DNA of 64,000 bases from J054 sp965221985 (GTDB lineage Bacteria; Pseudomonadota; Gammaproteobacteria; Steroidobacterales; GCA-2729495), in the NCBI GenBank assembly GCA_965221985.1, contig OZ244928.1:1240001-1304000 (forward strand), written 5' to 3'. Shown piece by piece: positions 34,496 to 44,136 of the stretch. The translations under genes and the position numbers were made by a program. The stretch's first letter is position 1. Every line of letters starts with the position of its first letter. Below the pieces are notes generated by a model that ran no database searches, was not told the origin of the DNA, and saw only the letters and a list, made by a program, of their open reading frames with translations.

Positions 34496-34524
34496 CCGCC
34501 TGGCAGCGTATGGCCGCCAGGCGG
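34496..34524 (+). terminator. rplL-rpoB attenuator hairpin
   Basis: CCGCCTGGC, an 11-base loop and GCCAGGCGG form a perfect 9-bp stem followed by CTTTCG. It is in the same place as the partial terminator that lowers RNA polymerase subunit expression relative to L12 in enterobacteria. The short T run implies incomplete termination. Confidence 0.65.
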
Positions 34525-34582
34525 CTTTCGCCGTTGGTGCTCTAAACGCACGACAACTGTTCTAACTTAGAGGTAGTACCTC

Positions 34583-37500
34583 ATGGCGTACTCTTTTACT
34601 GAAAAGAAACGAATCCGCAAGGATTTTGGCAAGCGTTCCAGTATTCTGGACGTGCCTTATCTTTTGTCGATTCAGCTCGATTCTTATCGCAAATTTTTGC
34701 AAGAACACGCAGACCCGGCGTCGCGTGAGGAGCAAGGATTGCACGCGGCTTTCAAAAGCGTATTTCCCATTGTTAGCTATTCGGGAAATGCCGCATTGGA
34801 GTACATCAGTTATCGTCTCGGCGAGCCGGTATTTGATGTAAAAGAATGCCAGCTACGCGGCATGACCTTTGCTGCTCCGCTGCGCGTACAAGTTCGCTTA
34901 GTTATCTATGACAAAGAGGCGGCGCCTTCGAAGAAGGTTGTTAAGGAAGTACGCGAGCAGGAGGTCTATTTGGGCGAAATGCCATTGATGACCGACCACG
35001 GTACCTTCGTTATCAACGGAACTGAACGCGTCATTGTTTCGCAGTTGCATCGTTCCCCTGGCGTGTTTTTCGATCACGATAAGGGCAAGTCTCATTCGTC
35101 CGGCAAACTGCTTTTCTCCGCACGGGTTATTCCCTATCGTGGGTCCTGGTTGGACTTCGAGTTTGATCCCAAGGACTGTGTATTCGCGCGAATTGATCGC
35201 CGCCGCAAACTGCCCGTGAGCATTATCTTGCGTGCCTTGGAATACAGTAACGAAGAAATACTCGATATGTTCTTCGAGAAAGTTGATTTTTACTTGTCGG
35301 AGGATGAAATTCAGCTTGGTTTGGTGCCCGCGAGACTACGTGGCGATACGGCGACTTTCGATATCAAGCTCGGCCGCAAGCTGCTGGTGGAGAAAGATAA
35401 GCGAATTACCGTGCGCCACATTCGTGAGCTGGAAAAAGCCGGTGTCGATACCTTAGTTGTACCCGCGGAGTATTTAGAGCAAAAAATTCTAGCCCACGAT
35501 GTCGTTGACAAAGAAACCGGTGAACTCATCGCGAGCGCGAATGATGAAATAACGGCCGAAATGGTCGAAACCATGATCGAAAAAGGTATCGATCATATTC
35601 AGACACTCTATGTGAATGATTTGGACCAAGGTCCTTATATTTCCAGCACGCTGCGCATAGATCCGAGCACGACTAAGTTAGAGGCGCTGGTTGAGATATA
35701 TCGCATGATGCGTCCGGGCGAGCCGCCGACTAAAGATGCGGCCGAGAACTTGTTTAATAACTTGTTCTTCAATCCGGAGCGCTATGACCTTTCGGCGGTA
35801 GGCCGCATGAAGTTCAATCGCCGTGTTGGCCGTGCAGACAGCGAAGGCTCGGGGGTCTTAAGTCGAGAGGACGTTATCGACGTACTCAAGGTGCTCATTG
35901 ATATTCGCAACGGCCGTGGCACCGTGGATGATATTGATCATCTGGGCAATCGTCGCATTCGCAGCGTGGGTGAAATGGCCGAGAATGCCTTCCGCGTTGG
36001 ATTGGTGCGTGTTGAACGCGCGGTAAAGGAGCGCCTCACTCTTGCTGAGTCAGAGGGCTTGATGCCGCAGGAAATGATCAATGCCAAGCCGGTCGCGGCA
36101 GCGGTGAAGGAATTCTTCGGTTCGAGTCAGCTCTCGCAATTCATGGATCAGAACAATCCGTTATCTGAGGTTACTCACAAGCGGCGTGTTTCGGCCTTGG
36201 GGCCAGGTGGTCTAACGCGTGAGCGTGCGGGCTTTGAGGTGCGCGATGTGCACCCGACGCACTACGGGCGGGTTTGTCCCATTGAGACACCTGAAGGCCC
36301 AAATATCGGCTTGATCAATTCGCTGTCAGTGTATGCGCGGACTAACGATTATGGCTTCCTTGAGACTCCGTACCGCTTGGTGAATAAAGGTAAGGTGACG
36401 AACGAGATCCACTATTTGTCGGCCATTGAAGAAGGCCAATATGTCATTGCCCAGGCCAACGCCGAACTTGATGCCAAGGGTAACTTCCTTGAAGAGCTAG
36501 TGTCTGTTCGTCATCAAAACGAGTTTTCCTTGGTACCCAGTGAGCAGATTAACTACATGGATGTGTCACCGAAGCAAACGGTTTCGGTTGCTGCTTCACT
36601 GATTCCGTTTCTGGAGCATGACGATGCGAACCGGGCTTTGATGGGCTCGAATATGCAGCGCCAAGCCGTCCCGACTTTGCGGTCGGACACCCCCTTGGTG
36701 GGCACGGGCATGGAAAGAGCGGTGGCCGTGGACTCCGGCGTCACTGTGGTCGCACGTCGCGGCGGACTCGTGGATTCTGTAGATGCCTCGCGCATTGTTG
36801 TTCGCGTGAACGATGATGAAACCAGTGCCGTGGAACCTGGGGTTGATATCTATAACCTCACGAAATACGTGCGCTCGAATCAGAATACCTGCATCAATCA
36901 GCGGCCCTTGGTCAATGCGGGCGATACCATCGCGCGCGGTGACGTGCTGGCTGATGGCGCATCGACGAGTATGGGCGAGTTGGCTTTGGGTCAGAATTTG
37001 CTCGTCGCCTTCATGCCTTGGAATGGCTACAACTTCGAGGATTCGATTCTCATATCGGAGCGTTTGGTTCACGAGGATCGCTTTACAACGATTCATGTCG
37101 AGGAGCTGACCTGCGTTGCCCGTGATACCAAGCTTGGGTCCGAAGAGGTAACCGCCGATATCCCCAATGTTGGTGATCAAGCACTCGGTAAACTCGACGA
37201 AGCCGGCATTGCATTCATTGGCGCGGAGGTTTGTGCTGGCGATATTCTGGTCGGCAAGGTAACGCCCAAGGGTGAGACTCAGTTGACGCCGGAAGAGAAG
37301 CTCCTCAGAGCAATTTTTGGTGAAAAGGCGTCGGACGTTAAAGATACGTCATTGCGCGTACCGCCCGGAATGGACGGAACCGTCATAGACGTGCGCGTGT
37401 TCACGCGTGACGGCGTGGATAAAGACAGCCGTGCTTTGGCCATCGAAGACGCTGAACTCGAAAGTGTCCGTAAGGACTTGGATGATCAGCGCCGCATTCT

Positions 37501-38662
37501 GGAAGACGACATCTTTGAGCGCGTGGAGCGCATGTTGCTGAACAAGCAGGCGCAAGGTGGTCCAAATCAGCTGAAGTCCGGAAGCAAAATTACCAAGGGT
37601 TATTTGGATGATTTGCCGCGCGAGCAATGGTTTGAGATTCGTTTAACCAACGACGATGCCAATAGTCAGCTAGAAAAGGCCGCCGAACGCCTGCGTGACC
37701 AGCGAGAAGAATTCGTGCAGCGCTACGATGAGAAGCGCGGCAAGATTACCGCGGGCGATGACTTAGCACCTGGCGTACTCAAAATGGTTAAAGTCTATCT
37801 AGCCGTTAAGCGCCGCATTCAACCCGGTGACAAAATGGCGGGTCGGCACGGCAATAAGGGTGTTATCTCTACCATTGTGCCGGTGGAAGATATGCCGTAT
37901 TTGGATGACGGCACGCCCGTGGACATTGTTCTGAATCCCTTGGGTGTCCCCTCGCGTATGAATGTGGGGCAGGTACTTGAGACCCATTTGGGTTGGGCGG
38001 CAAAAGGTCTGGGCTTGCGCATCGGCGAGATGTTGGAACAACAGGCCGCTGTTAAGGATCTGCGAGGGTTCCTCGGTAAGATCTACAACGATACGGGTGG
38101 CCGTAAAGAAGACATCAAGAGCCTAAGCGACGCTGAAGTCGTTGAGTTGGCGGGTAATTTGTCGAATGGCGTGCCCATTGCAACGCCCGTTTTCGACGGT
38201 GCTACCGAGGCTGAAATCAAGCAGTTGTTGGAAATTGCGGGCTTGCCCGAATCCGGACAGGCGTGCTTGACCGATGGTCGTACCGGCGAAACTTTCGACC
38301 GGCCGACCACGGTGGGCTACATGTACATGCTCAAGCTGAATCATCTTGTGGACGACAAGATGCACGCACGGTCCACGGGCCCGTATAGCCTGGTGACTCA
38401 GCAACCCCTAGGCGGTAAAGCCCAGTTTGGTGGCCAACGTTTTGGGGAAATGGAAGTCTGGGCTCTGGAAGCTTATGGCGCTTCTTATACCTTGCAGGAA
38501 ATGCTGACGGTGAAGTCAGACGACGTGCAGGGTCGTACCAAGATGTATAAGAACATCGTCGATGGTACTCACGAAATGGACGCAGGCATGCCCGAGTCGT
38601 TCAATGTTCTGGTCAAGGAAATCCGCTCCCTTGGCATAAATATCGAACTAGAACAGGACTAA
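34583..38662 (+). CDS. rpoB: RNA polymerase beta subunit
   Basis: A 1359-residue catalytic subunit. It begins with the standard SFTEKKRIRKDFGKRSS. The rifampicin pocket is wild-type by eye: GSSQLSQFMDQNNPLSEVTH followed by KRRVSALGPGGL, with no typical resistance substitutions. Later motifs include GRVCPIETPEGPNIGLIN, KGETQLTPEEKLLRAIFGEK, MAGRHGNKGVIS and QQPLGGKAQFGGQRFGEME. Full length, ATG after AGAGGTAGTACCTC. rpoC begins 43 bases after the stop. It lies in the usual rplJL-rpoBC transcript, with the attenuator hairpin upstream. Confidence 0.98.
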   Translation: MAYSFTEKKRIRKDFGKRSSILDVPYLLSIQLDSYRKFLQEHADPASREEQGLHAAFKSVFPIVSYSGNAALEYISYRLGEPVFDVKECQLRGMTFAAPLRVQVRLVIYDKEAAPSKKVVKEVREQEVYLGEMPLMTDHGTFVINGTERVIVSQLHRSPGVFFDHDKGKSHSSGKLLFSARVIPYRGSWLDFEFDPKDCVFARIDRRRKLPVSIILRALEYSNEEILDMFFEKVDFYLSEDEIQLGLVPARLRGDTATFDIKLGRKLLVEKDKRITVRHIRELEKAGVDTLVVPAEYLEQKILAHDVVDKETGELIASANDEITAEMVETMIEKGIDHIQTLYVNDLDQGPYISSTLRIDPSTTKLEALVEIYRMMRPGEPPTKDAAENLFNNLFFNPERYDLSAVGRMKFNRRVGRADSEGSGVLSREDVIDVLKVLIDIRNGRGTVDDIDHLGNRRIRSVGEMAENAFRVGLVRVERAVKERLTLAESEGLMPQEMINAKPVAAAVKEFFGSSQLSQFMDQNNPLSEVTHKRRVSALGPGGLTRERAGFEVRDVHPTHYGRVCPIETPEGPNIGLINSLSVYARTNDYGFLETPYRLVNKGKVTNEIHYLSAIEEGQYVIAQANAELDAKGNFLEELVSVRHQNEFSLVPSEQINYMDVSPKQTVSVAASLIPFLEHDDANRALMGSNMQRQAVPTLRSDTPLVGTGMERAVAVDSGVTVVARRGGLVDSVDASRIVVRVNDDETSAVEPGVDIYNLTKYVRSNQNTCINQRPLVNAGDTIARGDVLADGASTSMGELALGQNLLVAFMPWNGYNFEDSILISERLVHEDRFTTIHVEELTCVARDTKLGSEEVTADIPNVGDQALGKLDEAGIAFIGAEVCAGDILVGKVTPKGETQLTPEEKLLRAIFGEKASDVKDTSLRVPPGMDGTVIDVRVFTRDGVDKDSRALAIEDAELESVRKDLDDQRRILEDDIFERVERMLLNKQAQGGPNQLKSGSKITKGYLDDLPREQWFEIRLTNDDANSQLEKAAERLRDQREEFVQRYDEKRGKITAGDDLAPGVLKMVKVYLAVKRRIQPGDKMAGRHGNKGVISTIVPVEDMPYLDDGTPVDIVLNPLGVPSRMNVGQVLETHLGWAAKGLGLRIGEMLEQQAAVKDLRGFLGKIYNDTGGRKEDIKSLSDAEVVELAGNLSNGVPIATPVFDGATEAEIKQLLEIAGLPESGQACLTDGRTGETFDRPTTVGYMYMLKLNHLVDDKMHARSTGPYSLVTQQPLGGKAQFGGQRFGEMEVWALEAYGASYTLQEMLTVKSDDVQGRTKMYKNIVDGTHEMDAGMPESFNVLVKEIRSLGINIELEQD

Positions 38663-38705
38663 TCGGCGGCATGACGCGACAAACTTTTGCTCAGGTGGGT
38701 GACAA

Positions 38706-41700
38706 ATGAAAGACTTACTGAAGCTTTTTAAGCAGCAGAGTACTGTTGAGGATTTCGATGCAATCCGGATCGGCTTGGCATCGCCGGAGATGATCCGGAG
38801 TTGGTCCTTCGGTGAAGTAAAGAAACCAGAGACCATCAATTACCGGACATTCAAGCCGGAACGCGATGGCTTATTCTGCGCCAAGATTTTCGGGCCGATC
38901 AAGGACTACGAATGTCTCTGCGGCAAGTACAAGCGGCTTAAGCATCGCGGCGTAATTTGCGAAAAGTGCGGCGTGGAAGTCACGCAAACGAAAGTTCGTC
39001 GCGAACGCATGGCGCACATCGAGCTGGCCAGTCCCACCGCGCACATCTGGTTCCTGAAGTCATTACCCTCTCGGATCGGATTGATGCTGGATATGACCTT
39101 GCGCGAAATTGAGCGGGTGCTCTACTTCGAGGCCTTTGTGGTGGTAGAGCCCGGCATGACGACTTTGGAGCGCGGTCAGTTACTCACCGACGACCAATAT
39201 TTAGAAGCCATGGAAGAACATGGCGACGAATTCGATGCCCGCATGGGCGCTGAAGCCGTACATGAAATGCTCAAGACCATGGACCTGACCCAGCAAGTCG
39301 TCCAGGTTCGCGAAGACATGGCGGCCACGAATTCCGAAACTAAGATCAAGCGTCTGTCCAAACGCTTGAAGCTGCTAGAAGCGTTTCTCGAGTCAGGTAA
39401 TCGGCCCGAATGGATGGTCTTGACGGTATTGCCGGTATTGCCGCCGGATCTCCGTCCCCTGGTTCCGCTGGACGGGGGGCGATTCGCGACGTCTGATCTC
39501 AATGATCTTTACCGCCGTGTCATCAATCGCAACAATCGGCTGCGCCGTTTGCTTGAGCTAAATGCGCCGGACATCATCGTGCGCAATGAGAAGCGGATGC
39601 TCCAAGAATCCGTCGATGCATTGCTGGACAATGGACGTCGCGGTCGAGCCATCACGGGTACGAATAGGCGGCCCCTGAAGTCTCTGGCGGATATGATCAA
39701 GGGTAAGCAAGGCCGTTTCCGTCAAAACTTGCTCGGTAAGCGGGTCGATTATTCTGGACGATCAGTGATCGTGGTGGGGCCGACCCTCAAGCTGCACCAA
39801 TGCGGCTTACCGAAGAAAATGGCTCTGGAACTCTTCAAGCCCTTCATTTTTGGCAAGTTACAACTGCGGGGGGAAGCGACCACCATCAAGGCCGCCAAAC
39901 GTTTGGTGGAACGGGAAGGTCCGGAAGTTTGGGACATTCTCGAAGACGTCATTCGCGAGCATCCCGTCATGCTGAATCGCGCCCCCACCCTGCACCGCCT
40001 TGGCATACAGGCCTTTGAGCCCGTGCTTATTGAAGGCAAGGCGATTCAATTGCATCCTCTGGTTTGTACCGCATTCAACGCGGATTTCGACGGTGACCAA
40101 ATGGCGGTACATGTACCGTTGTCCATCGAAGCGCAACTTGAGGCGCGTGCTCTGATGATGGCGTCGAACAATATTCTTTCGCCGGCCAATGGTGAGCCCA
40201 TCATCGTGCCCTCGCAGGACGTCGTGCTCGGTCTTTATTACATGACCCGAGAGCGCATAAATGCCCGCGGCGAGGGAATGGTTTTCTCGGACGTGTCTGA
40301 AGTGCATCGGGCCTACGAAGGCCGGGCGGTTGAATTGCAGGCCAAGGTCAAGGTGCGCATTGAAGAGACCTTGATCGATGAGGAAGGGGTGTCCACCCTT
40401 CAGCAGCGTCTGGTTGATACCACCGTCGGACGCGCTTTGCTGTCAGAAGTGCTCCCAGCGGGACTGAGTTTCGACTTGGTCAATCAGGCCATGACGAAAA
40501 AGGTGATTTCCAACTGTATCAACTCCTGCTATCGGCGAGTGGGTCTGAAGCAAACTGTCGTGTTTGCGGATCGGCTCATGTATACAGGTTTCAGTTATGC
40601 GACTCGTGCCGGTGTATCCATCGGTGTGAACGACATGGTGGTGCCCGCGGAAAAAACGGGTATCTTAGAAGCTGCGGAAGAAGAGGTTAAGGAAATACAG
40701 GACCAATATGCCAGCGGTCTGGTAACCAACGGTGAGCGCTACAACAAAGTCGTTGATATCTGGTCCCGCACAAACGAGCAAGTTGCCAAGGCCATGATGG
40801 AAAAGCTCGGTAAGGAGACCGTCATCGATGCCGAGCAGCAGTCTGTCACCCAGGATTCCTTTAACTCAATCTTCATGATGGCTGACTCGGGCGCGCGAGG
40901 TTCGGCCGCACAAATCCGGCAGCTGGCCGGCATGCGCGGTTTGATGGCTAAGCCCGACGGTTCCATCATTGAAACCCCAATTACGGCGAATTTCAGAGAA
41001 GGCTTGGACGTCCTCCAATACTTCATCTCAACCCATGGTGCTCGCAAGGGTCTTGCCGATACAGCACTGAAGACCGCGAACTCTGGTTACCTGACTCGTC
41101 GCCTGGTCGATGTTGCGCAAGATTTGGTAGTCACGGAGGTTGATTGCGGCACCGAGCGTGGCTTGATCATGGCGCCGCTGGTTGAGGGCGGCGATGTGGT
41201 TGAGCCCTTGCGTGAGCGGGTCCTCGGTCGTGTTGTAGCGCGGGATGTTTTTGCGCCGGGTAATGACAAGGACGTGGTGATCGCCGCCGGCGATCTGCTG
41301 GATGAGGCGGGCGTGCAGCAGTTGGAAGACGCGGGCGTAGACCAAGTTTGGGTACGATCCGCCATTACTTGTGAAACGCGCTACGGCGTTTGCGCTAATT
41401 GCTATGGCCGAGATTTGGCACGTGGTCACCGGATTAACATTGGCGAGGCTGTAGGAGTCATTGCGGCGCAGTCCATTGGCGAACCGGGAACCCAGTTGAC
41501 CATGCGCACCTTCCATATCGGCGGGGCGGCCTCTCGTGCTGCGGCGGCGAATAGCGTAGAGGTTAAGCACGGTGGCAGTTTGCGGCTCCATAACCTGAAG
41601 ACCGTGCAGAACGAGCAGGGCATGCTAATTGCCGTCAGCCGCTCAGGTGAATTAGGCGTCATTGATGAGCATGGCCGTGAGCGTGAGCGTTACAAGCTGC

Positions 41701-42962
41701 CATACGGGGCCATGATTTCGGTCAATGACAATGACGAAGTGGCGTCGGGGCAGGTAGTTGCGACCTGGGATCCGCACACTCATCCAGTGGTCGCGGAAGT
41801 CGCCGGCGTATTGAAATTTGAGGACTTTCTCGATGGTGTAACTGTTACCGAGCAAGTCGACGACATTACCGGCCTGTCGAGTATCGTGGTGATGGATCCG
41901 AAACGACGTGGCAGTGCGGGCAAGGATCTCAGACCCATTGCCAGGTTGGAGGACGGCAAAGGTAACGAAGTTTGCTTCCCGAACACAGATATCCCGGCCG
42001 TTTACGCGCTGCCCCCGGGGGCTGTGGTGGTCATGACTGACGGGGCGAAGGTCACCGTCGGTGACGTGATCGCGCGCATCCCGCAGGAAAGCTCAAAAAC
42101 CCGCGATATTACCGGTGGTCTGCCCCGCGTTGCTGACCTATTCGAAGCGCGCAAGCCCAAGGAGCCTGCCATTCTGGCCGAGCACAGCGGCACGGTTAGT
42201 TTCGGCAAAGAGACCAAGGGCAAGCGCCGGCTCGTAATTACCAATGAGCACGGTGAGAAGCATGAGTCTCTCATTCCAAAATGGCGCCACTTGAGTGTAT
42301 TCGAGGGTGAGCAAGTGGCACGCGGCGAGGTTATCGCCGACGGTGAGCCGGGTCCCCACGATATTCTTCGGCTACGCGGTATCGAGCCCTTGGCCGACTA
42401 TTTGGTTCGTGAAATCCAAGATGTCTATCGCCTCCAGGGTGTGAAGATCAACGATAAGCATATCGAGGTCATCATTCGGCAGATGCTGCGCAAGGTTGAG
42501 ATTTCCGTGCCGGGTGAAACCAAGCTATTGCGTGGCGAGCAACTGGAAAAGGCGCGCTTATTGGAAATCAATGAGCAAGCGGCGGCCCAAGGTAAGGAAG
42601 GCGCGGAGCATGAACCCCTGTTGCTAGGCATTACCAAGGCTTCGCTGGCGACGGAGTCCTTCATTTCGGCGGCTTCATTCCAGGAAACCACACGTGTGCT
42701 GACCGAAGCCGCTGTGAAGGGTCTGCGCGATGATCTTCGTGGCTTGAAGGAAAATGTCATCGTGGGCCGGTTGATTCCGGCGGGCACGGGATACAGCTAC
42801 CACGCCGAACAACGGCGCACCCGGGAGCAGGAGCTCGCTGAGGAATTGCGTGGCCTGGAGGTCGCGGCCGAGGCCAGCGCCGCGGCTGCCGAGATAGCCG
42901 CGGTTGAAAGCGAGGGAGCGCCTCAGGCGTCTGAGGGAGAAGCCGCGGCCACGGAAGAGTAG
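38706..42962 (+). CDS. rpoC: RNA polymerase beta' subunit
   Basis: A 1418-residue catalytic subunit. It has the N-terminal zinc finger (CLCGKYKRLKHRGVICEKCG), the active-site NADFDGDQMAVHVP with the Mg-chelating Asp triad, bridge and trigger-helix regions (SGARGSAAQIRQLAGMRGLM) and a second zinc site (CETRYGVCANCYGRD). The tail is extended and Ala/Glu-rich (about 35 residues from EVAAEASAAAAEI), disordered and probably dispensable. The ATG follows AGGTGGGTGACAA. The stop is followed by a 245-base spacer with the str promoter. Confidence 0.98.
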   Translation: MKDLLKLFKQQSTVEDFDAIRIGLASPEMIRSWSFGEVKKPETINYRTFKPERDGLFCAKIFGPIKDYECLCGKYKRLKHRGVICEKCGVEVTQTKVRRERMAHIELASPTAHIWFLKSLPSRIGLMLDMTLREIERVLYFEAFVVVEPGMTTLERGQLLTDDQYLEAMEEHGDEFDARMGAEAVHEMLKTMDLTQQVVQVREDMAATNSETKIKRLSKRLKLLEAFLESGNRPEWMVLTVLPVLPPDLRPLVPLDGGRFATSDLNDLYRRVINRNNRLRRLLELNAPDIIVRNEKRMLQESVDALLDNGRRGRAITGTNRRPLKSLADMIKGKQGRFRQNLLGKRVDYSGRSVIVVGPTLKLHQCGLPKKMALELFKPFIFGKLQLRGEATTIKAAKRLVEREGPEVWDILEDVIREHPVMLNRAPTLHRLGIQAFEPVLIEGKAIQLHPLVCTAFNADFDGDQMAVHVPLSIEAQLEARALMMASNNILSPANGEPIIVPSQDVVLGLYYMTRERINARGEGMVFSDVSEVHRAYEGRAVELQAKVKVRIEETLIDEEGVSTLQQRLVDTTVGRALLSEVLPAGLSFDLVNQAMTKKVISNCINSCYRRVGLKQTVVFADRLMYTGFSYATRAGVSIGVNDMVVPAEKTGILEAAEEEVKEIQDQYASGLVTNGERYNKVVDIWSRTNEQVAKAMMEKLGKETVIDAEQQSVTQDSFNSIFMMADSGARGSAAQIRQLAGMRGLMAKPDGSIIETPITANFREGLDVLQYFISTHGARKGLADTALKTANSGYLTRRLVDVAQDLVVTEVDCGTERGLIMAPLVEGGDVVEPLRERVLGRVVARDVFAPGNDKDVVIAAGDLLDEAGVQQLEDAGVDQVWVRSAITCETRYGVCANCYGRDLARGHRINIGEAVGVIAAQSIGEPGTQLTMRTFHIGGAASRAAAANSVEVKHGGSLRLHNLKTVQNEQGMLIAVSRSGELGVIDEHGRERERYKLPYGAMISVNDNDEVASGQVVATWDPHTHPVVAEVAGVLKFEDFLDGVTVTEQVDDITGLSSIVVMDPKRRGSAGKDLRPIARLEDGKGNEVCFPNTDIPAVYALPPGAVVVMTDGAKVTVGDVIARIPQESSKTRDITGGLPRVADLFEARKPKEPAILAEHSGTVSFGKETKGKRRLVITNEHGEKHESLIPKWRHLSVFEGEQVARGEVIADGEPGPHDILRLRGIEPLADYLVREIQDVYRLQGVKINDKHIEVIIRQMLRKVEISVPGETKLLRGEQLEKARLLEINEQAAAQGKEGAEHEPLLLGITKASLATESFISAASFQETTRVLTEAAVKGLRDDLRGLKENVIVGRLIPAGTGYSYHAEQRRTREQELAEELRGLEVAAEASAAAAEIAAVESEGAPQASEGEAAATEE

Positions 42963-43013
42963 GTGGGCGGGTAGCCGTGCCCGGAAATCTTAATCTGTGC
43001 GCGGCTGCCATGC

Positions 43014-43043
43014 TTGACACTGCTTCAGCCCGGGTCCTAAAAT
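43014..43043 (+). promoter_or_regulatory. Strong sigma-70 promoter for the str operon
   Basis: TTGACA (43014-43019), an 18-base spacer and TAAAAT (43038-43043). Perfect -35, five of six -10. It would start transcription about 155 bases before rpsL, inside the spacer after rpoC. A GC-rich run (CGCGG) follows the -10, consistent with growth-rate control. Confidence 0.7.
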
Positions 43044-43207
43044 TCGCGGTTCGGTGCATTGGCACCCCCGGCAAAAGTGCCGAGAAAACAACGATTTTGG
43101 GGTCCTTGCCCACACACGGTCAGCCCGTATGCCGGAGATCAGCCTCGCTGATGCCGCATTCGGGCTAACGTTTATCTGCAGAGCAATAAAGCGTTTGAGA
43201 ATAAGAT

Positions 43208-43579
43208 ATGTCAACGGTTAATCAGCTGGTTCGCAAGAGTCGCAAGACCAAGCCGGTAAAAAGCACGGTCCCGGCCCTGGCAAGCAGTCCGCAGAAACGC
43301 GGTGTCTGCACGCGCGTTTACACCACGACGCCGAAGAAGCCTAACTCGGCTTTGCGCAAAGTCGCTCGTGTCCGCTTAACCAACGGTTTTGAAGTGACGA
43401 GCTACATTGGTGGTGAAGGCCACAATCTTCAAGAACATTCCGTGGTGCTTATTCGCGGGGGGCGTGTCAAGGATTTGCCCGGCGTTCGTTATCACACGGT
43501 GCGCGGAACCTTGGACTGCGCCGGCGTTTCTGATCGTCGCAAGGGCCGTTCCAAGTACGGCGCCAAACGGCCTAAGTAA
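43208..43579 (+). CDS. rpsL: 30S ribosomal protein S12
   Basis: A 123-residue decoding-centre protein. Conserved TTPKKPNSALRKVARVRLTN and GGRVKDLPGVRYHTVRG hold the streptomycin-related lysines, both wild-type, so no resistance mutation is seen. The Asp of VKDLP is the usual methylthiolation site. rpsG follows after 39 bases. Confidence 0.97.
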   Translation: MSTVNQLVRKSRKTKPVKSTVPALASSPQKRGVCTRVYTTTPKKPNSALRKVARVRLTNGFEVTSYIGGEGHNLQEHSVVLIRGGRVKDLPGVRYHTVRGTLDCAGVSDRRKGRSKYGAKRPK

Positions 43580-43618
43580 TCATCTATAACAACGACTCAT
43601 TCGACGGCGAGCCCGCAT

Positions 43619-44098
43619 ATGTCTAGACGATCGCAAGCACCTAAACGCAACATTCTTCCCGATCCCAAACATGGTAGCGGGATGTTGGCGAAGTTCATCA
43701 ACATGATCATGAAAGACGGCAAGAAATCCACGGCCGAGTCTATTGTTTACGGAGCCTTGGACACCATTTGCACCCGTGCGGGACAATCTGAGGTGCAAGC
43801 TCTAGAGACTCTTGAGCTGGCCTTGGACAACGTAAAGCCGGTGGTCGAGGTCAAGTCTCGCCGGGTGGGCGGCGCTACCTATCAGGTGCCCATCGAAGTG
43901 CGTCCATCTCGCCGTCAAACCTTGGCCATGCGCTGGCTAATTGATGCCGCCAGAAAGCGCAATGAAAAATCCATGGCGCAGCGGCTCGCCAACGAACTCT
44001 TGGATGCCGCGGAGAATCGTGGTGCGGCGGTGAAAAAGCGTGAAGATACGCACCGTATGGCCGAAGCTAATAAGGCCTTCTCGCATTATCGCTGGTAG
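43619..44098 (+). CDS. rpsG: 30S ribosomal protein S7
   Basis: A 159-residue head-organising protein that binds the 3' major domain of 16S rRNA. Markers: GSGMLAKFINMIMKDGKKST, KSRRVGGATYQVPIEVRPSR and KREDTHRMAEANKAFSHYRW. In enterobacteria S7 represses the str operon by binding the rpsL-rpsG spacer, which here is only 39 bases, so that loop may be absent or different. Confidence 0.97.
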   Translation: MSRRSQAPKRNILPDPKHGSGMLAKFINMIMKDGKKSTAESIVYGALDTICTRAGQSEVQALETLELALDNVKPVVEVKSRRVGGATYQVPIEVRPSRRQTLAMRWLIDAARKRNEKSMAQRLANELLDAAENRGAAVKKREDTHRMAEANKAFSHYRW

Positions 44099-44136
44099 GC
44101 CACCGCCCGCACACTGTATTCACAAGGACGAACATC

